Below are positions 26,875 to 38,803 of a stretch of DNA of 64,000 bases, in pieces; the stretch's first letter is position 1, and each line of letters starts with the position of its first letter. Under the pieces are notes generated by a model. It did not search any database, was not told where the DNA came from, and saw only the letters and a program-made list of their open reading frames with translations. Source of the stretch: Onchidella celtica (lineage: Eukaryota; Mollusca; Gastropoda; Systellommatophora; Onchidiidae); NCBI GenBank assembly GCA_963931925.1, contig OZ007567.1:78225686-78289685 (forward strand), given 5' to 3'. A program made the translations under genes and the position numbers.

Positions 26875-27263
26875 GTTGTTTTAGTTTTTTATTTTAGGAG
26901 GTTCGCTGCTCTTGCTTGGCATTTACACCTCGCTTTCTTCGTTTTTTAGTTTTCTTGTTCTTGTCTCGGTGTGCTTTTGAGGTAGGGATTAGTTTTTTAG
27001 AATTTCGTCCGGGCAGCGGCCTTGTTTGGCTTGCTCTTCTCGACTTTCAACTGTATCGTTAACGTGCGCAACGTGCACACGGGCCCTCTGAATTTTTCGT
27101 CCTTACTGGAGAAGAATGGGTGCTCCATCTTACCAATCATAGGATTAAGGACAGGACTCTTTCCCCCATAAAAATGCTAACATGCCTGCATCGACCGGGG
27201 ATCGAACCCAATACCTTCGGCAATAGAGGCGAGCACTTTGCCTCTAGACCAACGTGTTCCCTA
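26875..27263 (-). mobile_element. tRNA-derived SINE, copy 3, with 13-bp target duplication
   Basis: A complete copy on the - strand. The A box TGGTCTAGAGG is followed by a B-box region, GGGTTCGATCCCCGGTCGATG. The conserved body and a tail ending near CTAAAATAAAAAAC complete it. Flanking 13-mers CCCAAATTGAGCT (26862) and CCCAAATCGAGCT (27264) differ at one base and are the target duplication. The host sequence is itself a repeat, whose SINE-free copy is at 23690-23735. Confidence 0.88.
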
Positions 27264-27570
27264 CCCAAATCGAGCTTACACACCTTATGTACGGCCCCTA
27301 AAAAGATTTGTTCCAAAAACATATAAACATTTCATAGTCATACAAAAACCGGGGGAGAAATTTGACTGCTGTCAATCCTCCATGACCGACAAGCCTTCAA
27401 TTATTCATCTACCTGGCCAGGGTTGGAATCAGATACCACTAAAGAATCGATCTACGCCGTAGCCATTCAGAAATGGGGCAGGGCAACAACCGACCGTTGC
27501 AAAGATTTTCTTGAAAACGCGGAAAGATGAGTGGAGAAAACACGCGCACATCCACGCACTAGCGCGCACG

Positions 27571-27572
27571 TG

Positions 27573-27615
<43 letters not shown>

Positions 27616-27649
27616 CCACCACCCCCACACCCACACACCCACACCCACA

Positions 27650-27709
<60 letters not shown>
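27571..27709. repeat. (CA)n microsatellite with CCCACA interruptions
   Basis: Two long CA runs separated by about 60 bp of CCCCCACC/CCCACA variants. Confidence 0.97.
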
Positions 27710-27712
<3 letters not shown>

Positions 27713-27940
27713 TTATTGTTTGTCGAGATTCATCCATGTGGTGTTTTGTCCCTCATGGAAATTATGACATTTTAAAGTTTTCACAACAAACAAAACAATT
27801 ATAATGACGCCGGTGGCGATATTAACAACAGCATTAATGATAATACATGTAGTACAATAAAAAATAAACTAGTTGCTTCTGTGGCAGATGGCAAGTGTGA
27901 TTCATGATTATGGTGTCTACAACAGGTAAACCTGCTTAGA

Positions 27941-28180
27941 CCAGACACAGTGGTTTAAGTTTCATTTCGCTTCCGGCTCGCTTTCGTTCGAAAGTTTTGT
28001 CGAAAGACTTCGGTCCCAATAGAAAACGAAACGAGAAGAAAACGGAAGCACTATGCCCGAAAGGCGCTGTGAAGGTTTTTGACATCTTGTCGGCTTTTCG
28101 GCAGGACGAGGCTGACGCCATTCGGATAAAGTGCTGAAAGCGAGCCGAAAACGAAACGAAAACCAAGCCACTGTGTCTGG
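27941..28180. mobile_element. Inverted-repeat element (MITE), 240 bp, with long terminal repeats
   Basis: Begins CCAGACACAGTGG and ends CCACTGTGTCTGG. The inverted match runs about 45 bp with a few mismatches and includes GGCTCGCTTTC on the left and GAAAGCGAGCC on the right. The interior is rich in TTTCG/CGAAA. No clear target duplication is seen. Confidence 0.85.
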
Positions 28181-29932
28181 GCCTCTACGTCAACACTTCA
28201 GTGCAAAGAATTTACCTTCATCACTGCAGCAAATCATTTTCGTGGATACACATTTAATAATTATTCATATAATTAAATAATTCTTACATACTGGAAAATG
28301 ATATTAAATTGTTTAGGTTAGCTACTCTTCAAGACCACTCTAAAAGTTTTACAAAGTCCAAAATCAAAGAACAACAAAAGTACCAAAAGGAAATGAGCGG
28401 TTGGAAACGTGCAAAACGAACAAACAGAAAACCTACTATTGTTTGCACGATCACGCACTGATTCCGGTTGCCTTAGTCTATGAATAAAGGAAGTTTCCGC
28501 AGTCCTGGGAAGCTCTGGACTTCAATGCGAAGAGATATTTGAATTCAGCATTCCAAACTTCCCTGAAAACTTATCTCCAAAATAATTTCAGATAAAAGCT
28601 AGACCAGTTAAAGTATTTCTCGGGTTACTGGATCACTCCCATTTAAAACGAATCAGGCTAAAAGCTTCAGCAATAAGGCTTTATCTAAATAAATAATAAT
28701 AATAATAAAAAAATCATAGTTTTACCTTGCAGCAGGCCATATTTTGCAGATCTGGTCTAAAATTATAGAGAGTTTGAGTTTGGAGAGAGCACGTCGATAC
28801 GATAACGGCCAAGTTGTGTTAGGATGAAGCAAGGCGATGGACAGAATACAGGAAAATGATAGGACAGGAGGAAAATTGTAGAGACTTAAAGAAATGAAAA
28901 CCAACTAGGAATGATGAATCAAGTACACAGCAAACATATTATCTGATAGATGAGCCAGAACAAAAGCTTTTAAATTGTACGTGTCTCGTGTATGGATGTT
29001 CTTTAGTTTGTTTTTGTTCTCCTTTAAAAAAAAAAAAAAATTACATTCATAAATTCCAATGGTGTCTTTTCGCGAGAAAAAATAAATTTGTATTCAATAT
29101 GTCTCAGTGCATCCAAATGATTAATGTAGTATATTCGTATGGGAGTTTAACCTCTTCATCTGTATGGTGTAAAACAACATCAACAACAACAACAACATTT
29201 TGGCAAAATCATCATAATTTAATCTTCAATAATTTGACCAAGATATTATACCTTTTGTACTTTGGTGTAATAAACTGGTTTATTAATAAATCCCACCCCT
29301 CCCGCTTTTTTAAGGCTTTAACATTGATATATAAGCATCCCTTAAACCAGTGTGTAGAGTACAGCACAATAAGGATTGGCTTCTTCGGGATGCCAGTTCG
29401 GCACTTTTTCTTGATATTAACCACACGAAATAGAAATTTGATTTTCCCGCAAATGCCCACAATTCAGTCAAAGAAGCAATATTTATGTTACAAGCTACAT
29501 TTCCTAGATTGTCTGCAGTGACTTGAATACTCAGTGATGGACAAATTAAAAATAATATCCGGGAATTACTGTATCCATTAAGGAGAGTTTGAATAATTGT
29601 TCATGTTTCTCCCGTGTGGAAAGTGACAAGTTTGTGTATTATTTTAATAACAAACCAAAGGACAATCTTTTGGAGACATTTACACGTCTTACTAGTGGTG
29701 AATTATTTGAAACTAACATTATCGGCAATGGTGAATGTCGGTAAACACGAAAGAAACAAGAATAAAATTGGAGTGATGTTGAGGATTCAGCAGATGAAGA
29801 ATATTATCTCAATATGAATTATGAGCCATTGCATGAATGCATGAATCAATGGACAGATGGATGGATGGACGAAAGGAACAGTCAGTTAATGGATGTATGT
29901 ACGAATGGTTGGATGGACACTGCACGTCATCT
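28181..29932. other. 3' flank and possible 3' untranslated region of the nAChR gene
   Basis: No gene seen. On the - strand the first AATAAA after the receptor stop lies near 29284. A 177-codon open frame on the + strand here is A/T-driven and matches nothing. Confidence 0.45.
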
Positions 29933-30717
29933 TCACACAGCAGCAGGTTTAAACAGTGGCTTGATCACTAAGATGGCCAGTGAAGAGACAACGGCAACTA
30001 CCAGAAACAGCCAGAACAACAGTCTATCCATAACATGAGCCACAAATTGCCACTCAGCCACAAGCTCCTGATATTTATCAAATTCAGGATCGTATGGATG
30101 CACAGGGCGGCCTCGTTCTATTGCATAGTCTGTGGGGACAGGGTAGCCTGCCCGGAATGACCCCCGGAAGCTGTGGTCTCGTCTAAAGCTTGACCGGAGA
30201 CTTGACCTGAGGCTTTGGGAAAACGCTGATGGCATTTCGTAATGAGTTGACTGGGTAATGCCATAGTCAGACGAGTACTGCCCTCCCGGAAAACCTAAAG
30301 AGGTTGGGCTGAGTTCATTATTCGTAGGAGCAACACGGTCATTGTTACCGTTACTTCTCTGTAAAACTGCATCCCCGTTGCAGCTCCGTGAAGCAGTTCC
30401 CCCGCTATTACCGCGTCTCGTATTTCCAGAAGCTGCAGAGCTACCCCCAACGCCACCACTTGCGTCCATCGATACAGCAGTGGGTTCCACGACTGTTATC
30501 GTGCGCGAGTCCGTTCCCGAGTGTTTTGAATACTCGTGCCTGAGAGTTCTAGAGTCGTGACACATGCACACCAATCTTGCAAACACATCGAAGACTAGGG
30601 ACTTCAGCCAGCGGGGAACTCTGCGTTTGTGGGGACCAACGTGATGAAGCTGGAGCACGAAGACTGTCAGAATGATGGAGAGTGACGTCATTCCCATGGT
30701 GACTGTCAAATAAATAC
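29933..30717 (-). CDS. nAChR subunit last coding exon: M3, cytoplasmic loop, M4 and stop
   Basis: The exon completes Gly300 and encodes 260 more residues. M3 is IYLTVTMGMTSLSIILTVFV, followed by the family motif HHVGPHKRRVPRW. A cytoplasmic loop of about 205 residues, rich in Ser, Gly, Asn and Arg, holds an Arg/Ser run (SLRSSLRSSFRRDHSFRGSF) that could be phosphorylated. An amphipathic helix (EFDKYQELVAEWQFVAHVMD) and M4 (about 532-551) precede a short tail ending FKPAAV. The acceptor TCGGCAG lies inside the open frame, so the leading residues of that frame are intron. The loop has no intron. Confidence 0.95.
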
Positions 30718-31824
30718 CTGCCGACAACGAGAATGGAAACATTACCGTATTTTTGCACCATGTATTCAGCAACGAATATACATAAGTGTTCCCCGCAAAT
30801 CTCTTCAAGTCTATAAATCACATGTCCTAGAGTTCTAGTTGTAATAAGCGGGCCAAAATCGTATCTGATGTGTATTAAAGGTAGATAACCTTACTCCTCG
30901 AACAGGAAACAGTTGCAGCATTTCTCTTTCTAGACGTCCCAACGGGGATTAGGAAGCCGAAAGGAAAGTAAATCCCTACATTTCCCCACATTATTGGTAA
31001 GTAGTCTATACGAGAGTTGACTTGATGAAACTTCTTAACTGCAAACCTGCATGCTTCAGTATGAAACAAGTTACGTGTAAAGGGAACTAACTGTTAAAAA
31101 ATTATACGAAGAGAATTGTCTACCCTTTCCCTTGCCTTTGGGGAAAGGGGTGAAAGTTGGGGGGGGGGGGGGGATGAAAATTAATGCACCAGTCTCAAAA
31201 GGATCAAGTAGAAATTGAAAACTAAAGAGAAATGAGTACATCTTGTAAGTAAAGAAAAAATTAATAAAAAGGACAGATAAGGTAGACAGACAAATGAAGT
31301 AAATGGAAAGAAGCGCCCAGCTAGACAAAAGCACACACAGACAAGCTTGTGATGGGAACAAAAAAGGCAAAATAAAGAAAAGAAGAGATAAATAAAATCA
31401 AGAGAGAGAAAGTCGTTTTGGTAGACAGCCAGACATACAAAGAAGGCAGGGGTCAAAAGGGGAGGCAACTGATTGAAAATAATGAGACAGAATCGGGCCA
31501 CGAGTGATCTAACTTGATCGAGCGTGTAGATAAAAGGAAAATCGAACCCAACATCATTGGATTTTCTCTCCCCTTTGATGTGAACGAGGTCTTTCTCCTT
31601 CCATACAAACTATACACAAATTTCATTAAGAATCTAATATGTCTATAGATCTTGATAGGTAAATGGACTGCTTATAAAATAAACGACCTTAACTTTGCAA
31701 TGATAGAATAATTTATCCTTCAGTTTTGTCATCTATAGGAAAGAGAAACTTAGTTTGAATTCAGCAAATATTAGCCAGCTTTGCAATGTGAGACCGCACT
31801 GTGATACTTTACATGGCATTCATG

Positions 31825-32858
31825 CAGTGGCGCAGTGTGGGTTGCCAGCACCCGGGGCAAGGCAAGCATTGCGCCCTCCCTCCCCGATCCGTTAGCACTT
31901 CCTGAGTCCCTTCCACCAGTCCAGTATTGGATCCTTTAACCCCTAAGTACATGTACTGTATTTTAAGAAAATACTGCTGTAATTAAAATAAAATGCATTC
32001 AAAAGTGAACCATTTAACCCCTAAGTACATGTACTGTATTTTAAGAAAATACTGCTGTAATTAAAATAAAATGCATTCAAAAGTGAACCCTTTAACCCCT
32101 AAGTACATGTACTGTATTTTAAGAAAATACTGCTGTACTTAAAATAAAATAATGCATTCAAAACTATTACGCTCAAAATTTATATAAAATCGCCCGATTT
32201 TAAATCGTGCAAACTTTTGAATAACATTTTGAAACCTTCATTGAAATGTACAATTGACAATATTGCTAGGTTACTGAGTCTTTCTTGGCTCATTGTAGAG
32301 CCCTGATGCGTTTTGAGAAAATTCTTTCACAAATGGGAGGTGAAACAGTGATGACTAAAAAAGATTCTTAATGTCACAACAAAGTCGTTCAAACTATCTT
32401 GCAGCTTCCACTTGTACACCCACTAAAGCAAATCTAAAGCTGTTCAGTCAGCAGTCTACTCATCGTGATTGACTTCCTTATACAAGACAATGTGGCGATT
32501 TACTCCGGCGATTATAACTGCAGCATTCAACTTTGTTTGCTTAGCATAGGCGTGCTGAATTTGTACATTGAAAAATCATCTTTTTCAGTACCCAACAATG
32601 TCTAGATTTGAAAGAAAGGAAATAGAAGTTTTGTAATTCTGTCTTAAGCTGATCAATATCTCCCAGTTGTTCCGTGCGGTTTTCGGACATTGTGAAAGTT
32701 TCTGTGTGAGGAGAGGGCGTGCTATTTTTTTTATTTATTCTTATTACTTTATTATTATTATTATAATTATTTTCAATTTTGCCCCCCCCCCCGCAAGAAT
32801 TGTTCGCCCACGACAACCGCTCCTTTGCCCCACCCCCCCCCCCCCAGCTACGCCACTG
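31825..32858. mobile_element. Inverted-repeat element, about 1.03 kb, carrying a tandem array
   Basis: Starts CAGTGGCGCAG and ends CTACGCCACTG, inverted repeats with one mismatch plus G/C runs next to each end. Flanking 8-mers CATTCATG and CCTTCATA agree at six of eight bases, as expected for an aged hAT-type duplication. The interior encodes no recognisable transposase. Confidence 0.65.
31935..32168. repeat. Tandem repeat, 3 x 78 bp
   Basis: Units begin TTTAACCCCTAAGTACATGT at 31935, 32013 and 32091, giving an exact period of 78. The first two units are almost identical; the third diverges near its end. Confidence 0.95.
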
Positions 32859-33595
32859 CCTTCATATACATCTCATCTTCAACTCTGTATTTTAGATTTT
32901 CATGCATTTGCCTCGTTGCCGAAGTCTTCATTATATTTCAGTGGTATTTATAAGTTTAATATAATTCATCACAGGCATTCATCAATTCACAGAAGAAATT
33001 TTCGTTGCCATGTTTCAAAAAAGATAACTTACATCGTGCGCTCTCTTTTGCCCTAATCCTAAAAAATAACAATAAAAGTAGTAGTGGTCTTAAAAAGAAA
33101 AACAAATAAAATAAAAAAGAAATGGATTTCCGGAAAAAAAATGTCCCGTTGCATTCTTTAGTGTGGGTTAATTTTTTAATTTTTTATGGACACTGTCTGT
33201 ATTGTCGGGGGGGGGGGGGGCTTTTTGTGTTTTGTATTGAGATGTGGATGGCTGCGTAGGTGGCGGGTGGATGATCCAGTCCCCTGTCATAATAATTACG
33301 CTCTAACAGAGACAAGGTTCTTTTGGAGGGGGGAGGGGGAGGGGAGGGGGTGGATGGGGAAGTGGACTGAATACTGTAAAAACATCGTCAGAAAACAGAA
33401 AGTACTTTTATTGGACTCTGTCACGACCAGGATGGAAACTTACTACCTCTCGCACCCAGGTTAAGCGCTCTAGCTGCTGGGAAGCCATTGCATGGGAGGG
33501 GGGGGGGGAACGGGGGATTCAGCCTGTCTTTTAACTCTGAACATAATAATGTACCACCATATATTGCAGTGAAAAAAAAAAAAGTTTATACTGAC

Positions 33596-33732
33596 CTATA
33601 AGCGGTACAAACTCTGAGGTAGCTGGCATACTTTCTGCTATTAGTAACATGAAGACAGAAAATGCCAATAATACAGTGATGCCCAGTGTAATCTTTTCTC
33701 CTGAATCAGGGGGTAACCAGAATCCAAGGAGG
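33596..33732 (-). CDS. nAChR subunit exon with the pore-lining M2 helix
   Basis: The 137-bp exon encodes residues 255-299 with split codons at both ends. The sequence [20 protein letters not shown] leads through M2 to [15 protein letters not shown]. In pore numbering Glu266 is -1', Lys267 0', Leu276 9' (the gate leucine) and Glu287 20'. The intact GEK at the inner mouth and absence of a Pro-Ala insertion indicate cation selectivity. The acceptor is CTATCCACAG and the donor GTCAGT. It is not an open frame long enough for a simple ORF scan. Confidence 0.95.
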
Positions 33733-33869
33733 CTGTGGATAGAAATAAGATTTGTATATTTTCCAGCGATATCAAGAGCAGATCAGCTCAGTGCTTAGCG
33801 CCAACTATTGAAAGGTTAATTACTAACCACACGTTGTGTTTCATCATATTTGCATTGGTTTTTCTGATG

Positions 33870-34372
33870 TTAACATACACTTTTCTAATGCAGTCAAGAA
33901 GTAGTGGAATCAGGAACATTTCTAACACAATTATTGGTCTAGTAGAGTCAGGAATTTTTCTGATGCAATGATGAACTTTTCTATTGGACTCGGGAACTTT
34001 TCTTGGGCAGTGAAAAGCCTTCCTAATGCAGTAAAGACATTTTCTCAAGCAGTCAGGAACTTTTCTAATGCAGTCAGGAACTTTTTAATGCGGTGAGTAA
34101 CATTTCTAGTCTAATGCGATTAGGAAATTTTCTAATGCAGTGAAGAACTTTTCTAGTGGATTAAGGAACTTTTCCGGGGCAGTAAGGAGCCTTCCCAATT
34201 CAGTGAGGAAACTTTCTAATGCAGTCAAGAACTTTTTCTAGTGTAGGCAGGATCTTTTCTAATGCACTGAGGGACTCGGGATCTTTTCTAGGACAGTGAG
34301 GAATACAGTAAATACATTTCTAATGCAGTCAAGAACTTGAATATTTCTATTGCAGTTAGGAATGGATTAGTT
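33870..34372. repeat. Degenerate minisatellite, about 21-bp unit
   Basis: Roughly 20 or more diverged units of the form GCAGTCAGGAACTTTTCTAAT. It lies wholly in the receptor intron, about 140 bp from the M2 exon acceptor. Confidence 0.9.
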
Positions 34373-35037
34373 TATTGATTAACGCCAGCTACTGACAGAT
34401 TTAGTAAACACCGCATAATTTTGTTTGGTTATTAATTATAACGATACATAGGGACAAAAATGAGGGTCAAAATTTAACTAAAGAAATATTCAGCATAGCA
34501 TAATCGATTCTATAGCGTTCAAACTGTTCCAACACTAAGAGTACCGACAACAACAACAACAAAATAGGGCCATTCATATGCTTTTGACGTCCCCGGATAA
34601 AGACATTTGTCTCTTCACACGGCCCAAATGAGATTAAACAAAACGTAATATAATTCATTAGGAGCAACACAGCTAACTGCTGATACACAGCTGATAAACA
34701 TTACGCCTACATTAACTCTTGCGCAAGATAAGCGAACTCATGGACCCTTTTCGAATGCACAGAAATGTGCGCATACACACGGGATTCATTCACTAACAAC
34801 ATTTAACAATCTAGCAGCTTTTGTTTCCTGCATCATTTGGATTAGTGAATAATGCCTGGCCTGGTATCAGAGGCGGCTTTGATTCTTTGATGTAAAAACA
34901 AAGCTAGGTTTTTTTTTCCTTCGTGGACGATAAAAGGCTAAACGAAATGATGAGAGATTTAATGAATAATAAAAGGCATTAGTGATGGGTAATTATATTG
35001 AAAAGAAGATTATTGCAGAGATATGGGATATTTTGTC

Positions 35038-35373
35038 GTCCACCCATCTCTATCCACGCATCCATCCGCCCGTCCGCCTGTCCATCGATCCATCCATCCT
35101 TCCGTCCATCCATCAATCCGTCTGTCCGTCCGTCCGTCCACCCGTTCGTTTGTTCCATTCACCCATCGATCCATACGACCGTCCGTTCGACTGTCTGTCT
35201 GTCCGTCCGTTCTTTCGTTCATTCGTCCGCCCGCCGGTCCTTCCATCCATCCGTCCATCTATCCATCCATCCATCCATTTGTCCGTCTGCCCATCCATCC
35301 ATTTGTCCTTCTGTCCGTCCGCCCGTCCAGCCATCCGTTCAGCCATCCGTCCATCCATCCATCCATCCGCCCA
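35038..35373. repeat. Degenerate (CCAT)n / (CCGT)n array
   Basis: Tetranucleotide units with many point changes. It ends about 10 bp from the donor of the receptor M1 exon. Open frames on both strands are repeat translation. Confidence 0.95.
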
Positions 35374-35382
35374 TGAACTTAC

Positions 35383-35583
35383 CTTAATATGGTTAACCAT
35401 AAACAAGGAAAGATGATATTAAACAGATAATACAGAGTTTTGCGACGAATGACAATGGTAAATCGTACATCTGGGTATGGCTCTATACAACAGGCATAGG
35501 TCATCTCTGTTCTCCGTATTCTGACATCTATAAGCTCCCACTCGCCGCTGAAGACATAATTCTGCAAGTCTACTGACGCAGAT
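35383..35583 (-). CDS. nAChR subunit exon with vicinal cysteines (loop C) and M1
   Basis: Residues 188-253 are encoded between a TTTTTCCAG acceptor and a GTAAGT donor. SGEWELIDV leads to loop C, TYACCIEPYPDVRF, where adjacent Cys218-Cys219 flanked by Tyr216 and Tyr223 mark an alpha-type, agonist-binding subunit. The pre-M1 segment TIVIRRK and M1 (about 238-260, YYLFNIIFPCLWLTIL) follow. M1 continues into the next exon through a split serine codon. A degenerate CCAT/CCGT repeat begins only about 10 bp beyond the donor. Confidence 0.95.
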
Positions 35584-36908
35584 CTGGAAAAATCAAACAA
35601 AAGAAGACAGGTACATTTCTATCTAGATGTATATAAAAATGGACTTGCAAGGCGTTCTCTGCGAATTCCTCCATTGTCATAGGCCATTGAGAAACTAAAT
35701 TTTCAGGCTTGTCAGAGTTGATCTCAAGCTAGATTTGGATAATGACTAGTGATTGAGAGGAAGGGCGAGAAGGACATGGGAACCTGGATATGAGCGGCAG
35801 GATTAAAGAACACATTTAGAACTTCATTAGTGAAATTTTTTCTGAATAAAATTAAGATGATGAGTCTGAAATCTACAGGGGAGATCTGAACGGTCATGTA
35901 CAGAGATACGTTTACTACCACAGAAAGAGAAAATGAAAAATCGGTTGACTTAAACTATTACAGTATTAGACAAACATCTATTCGACGTTTAGCTAAGGCT
36001 AAGTCAATGTCATTCTTCATTTTCAAAGCTTCAGGATAGAAAGAAAGAAGGATGTTAGGTTATTAGATACCCTGTCATTATGCTCCTGTGGCCCCACTTT
36101 CCGGACCGTCAAATTACTGCCAGTTCTGAATTCTCAGAACGGTTTCCGGACATAATTCAGTGCAGGCCAGTTGGTTGTGGGACTGAATTATGGAATGTCA
36201 TTTGCTAATACACTGGCACATTAAAATCGAAGTAACATCACTAAGCATCCTCTAAGAAAGAAAAATGACGATAAAAACAGCAGGAACAGCAGCAACAAAA
36301 GTGAATTATTAAAGCCTGAAACCTGGTAGATGTTCTTTGATAATACAGTGCTTTTAAGTAGTGGGCGAAGAGGAGAAAAGGTGGGAGGGAAGCGGGGGGG
36401 GGGGGACGCAGTGAACATAGCTTGTCACGATCTCTTCAAGGTCGTTGCTGACGTCTTCAGTGCCAGGGGAGTTACGTGCCCACGAGATATAACCCGTTGT
36501 GTGAAGGTACAGCGAGTCAATTATCGCTGGAAATCTGAGAAGGGCACGGAAAGCCATCTTTTCTGTTCTCTGGCTAATAAGTGCATGGAATGTCCCCAGA
36601 GACGGGAATGACAGACAGGCAAACAGAAAAATAACTACCGTCTTTGCTTGTTTGTTGTATATATTTTCTTTTATGGTGTCTTGGCACATTTAGTCACAGT
36701 AATAAAAACACCCATGCCCTTATTTTGTCCACAACAGTACACTTATTTTGACATAGTTCTGTTTGTTATTTGGCCGTTTTGGAGCTGTAATAAATTCTAC
36801 CACAGATGCAGAAAGTTCCTTCTTGAGCAAATACGTTTATTGCCAAAGGCAAAAATAGCGGGCCTCACCCATACTCATTAACTGGAGTGCAAGGCAGGTA
36901 ACATGCAC

Positions 36909-36912
36909 ACAG

Positions 36913-36945
<33 letters not shown>

Positions 36946-36949
36946 TACG

Positions 36950-36987
<38 letters not shown>
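36909..36987. repeat. (CA)n microsatellite with CATA interruption
   Basis: Two CA runs separated by AACGTACGCATACATACATA, in a receptor intron. Confidence 0.95.
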
Positions 36988-37564
36988 TGAACATACAAAA
37001 CTGGCGGTGGCATGAGCTTTGCGCAAGAACATGACATTTCTTCACAATTAACTACATTAAAGCCCCATTTGTACTGAAAAACAAACAATTGAAAAAAAAA
37101 AAAAAAGAAAGAAAGATCAACAATGGGAAGCCAGAATAGCATGGAAAGCATTTTTGCTGTCGTGGACGTGCAAGCAGCTGAGACAAATCAATTAATTATT
37201 AGCCTGCGCTTGAGTTTCAGAATGCGGCTGATTGGAAATTTGATACTTTATTAATTATAACTTTATCATTGTGCATGTGTTGGCGTAGAGTTGCAATCAT
37301 AGGAAAAAACTATGGGCCTGGCATAAAGTCAATCAGCGAAGAACTTTTATAACCAAGTTATTTGAAGAATTTTTTATGTTCTGAAAACTTTACATAGAGC
37401 AAAGTTATGAGCCTAAATTTTCAGACATGAGGACAAATTTATAACTTTAAACCATTTCTCTCAATAATATTCATGGCATTTTTGCTGCCAGTTATTCAAC
37501 AAAAGAAGCTATGGTATTTAAATTAAACTATTTTTCCGCGTCCTCAATAATTATATTTATGATT

Positions 37565-37716
37565 CAGTGGCGGACCTACATTTTTTGGGACCCTGAAGCT
37601 TGAACTGTTATTGAGCCCCTTCGTACCCAGCAGCAATCAGGCAACATCCAAATTCCCTCCGGGATTGGGGGCCCTGGAGCTTAAGCTTCATTAGTTTCAC
37701 CGTAGATCCGCCACTG
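37565..37716. mobile_element. Inverted-repeat element (MITE), 152 bp
   Basis: Begins CAGTGGCGGACCTAC and ends GTAGATCCGCCACTG, one mismatch in 15. The interior has paired GGGACCCTGAAGCTTGA and GGGCCCTGGAGCTTAAG segments. No target duplication is obvious. Confidence 0.85.
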
Positions 37717-38803
37717 ACAAGACTGTACTTGATATGATGCAAAACTGCTCACTCAGTAATAAAGAGGGCTCCCAAAACTACCAGAATGCTGAATATTGAC
37801 GTTACCACTCACGCCACATCGACACTGATAGCCTTTGGAATGGCTGAGAACTTCAACAGATACCACAAACAAGTAGCATGGACGGTTCGATATGTTATCA
37901 CAAACCATTTCTTTGCACTCATTCCAGCCTCTTTCATGCCCTCCACTCCACACTGCAGTCTTCTGTCAGGTTTTCACGCTGGGCGCAGACATGAAGTAAA
38001 TTGGTACCATCATTGATATGCGAGGATGTTCTGCCGTGTTGACAGTATAAATATTAAGTGACGACAGCCGATTTGCCCTTTGCCGGAGACTGCCAGATAA
38101 AGAGCTTTGACAACCTCAGTTTCAGGACAAGCCCAGGAGGAAACACCTAGAGCTGCGTCATACAGTCTCCAGAAATTATTCGGTGTCATCTAACACTCTG
38201 GTTTCTCCGCACCCCCCTCCCCCCCCCCGCCCTATTTTTTTGCACTCATACGCCTTTCCTGGTGGCGAAGAGTACGTTTTACTGCTTTTGATATCTCAGT
38301 GCAAATTAAATACTGGTCCATGACCCTCCATACTCCTTTTAAAAAAAAAAGTAATTAGTTCTGTAATAATAAAAACAAATCACTAGCTTTGCTACGCCAG
38401 TGACAATTGTTTTCCAAAGGTCTCCGTAATTACCATCTCAGGTTTCACTTAACATTTTTTTAAATGTTTGTTTGTTTTTTGGTTTGGGTTTTACAGCTCG
38501 CCAGGTCGACAAGGCCGCCCTAAGAAGTCTTATCGAACGTAGCAAATGCTTGGTAGCCTACAACAGGAGACTCCATATTATTGAAATGAGCACACTGTGA
38601 TTTTTACGCTATCAAATTCAGCTGAAATTCCTTTCTATCGTGGTCATTAGAAATAATAAGTCTACGTGGGAAGCAAGGAAATGCTGGACACTTGAAATGG
38701 CCTATGTGGTTTCGGGACAGAAGAAGGGAAGGAAAGATAGCTAGGAACGACAAAACTCTGACCTGTGACTATGCACGAAGAGAGAGTATATTATTATGCT
38801 CAC

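Larger units (their letters stand above)
30718..33595 (-). other. nAChR intron between the M2 and M3 exons
   Basis: About 2.9 kb. It contains an inverted-repeat element with a 78-bp tandem array (31825-32858), several runs of G or C, and A-rich stretches. No further coding sequence was seen. Confidence 0.85.
33733..35382 (-). other. nAChR intron between the M1 and M2 exons
   Basis: About 1.65 kb, mostly repetitive: a 21-bp minisatellite close to the M2 exon and a degenerate CCAT/CCGT array that reaches almost to the M1 exon donor. Confidence 0.85.
35584..38803 (-). other. nAChR intron between the Cys-loop and M1 exons
   Basis: About 3.2 kb. It contains a CA/CATA microsatellite (36909-36987), a 152-bp inverted-repeat element (37565-37716) and long poly-A/C tracts. 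No extra exon can be supported. Confidence 0.85.

Noticed and set aside
27180-27260. tRNA-like A and B boxes
   Set aside because: They belong to the head of a SINE, and the same head recurs in other copies with the SINE body attached; not a tRNA gene.
27429-27804. Open frames of Cys/Val or His/Thr
   Set aside because: They come from the CA microsatellite only.
28988-29521. 177-codon open frame on the + strand
   Set aside because: It has no family motif, lies opposite the probable 3' untranslated region of the receptor gene, and has A/T-driven composition.
30718-30808. Upstream part of the open frame before receptor M3
   Set aside because: An acceptor AG at 30718-30719 with a matching phase shows that this part is intron, although the frame stays open.
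34982-35416. Long open frames on both strands rich in Pro/Ser/His or Asp/Gly/Arg
   Set aside because: They are translations of the CCAT/CCGT repeat and are open on both strands, as expected of tetranucleotide arrays.
35724-35921. - strand frame with VNVSLYMTVQIS, loosely like the first strand of Cys-loop receptors
   Set aside because: It lies downstream of the exon order where such a segment belongs, has no matching splice sites with correct phase, and the likeness is a few residues.
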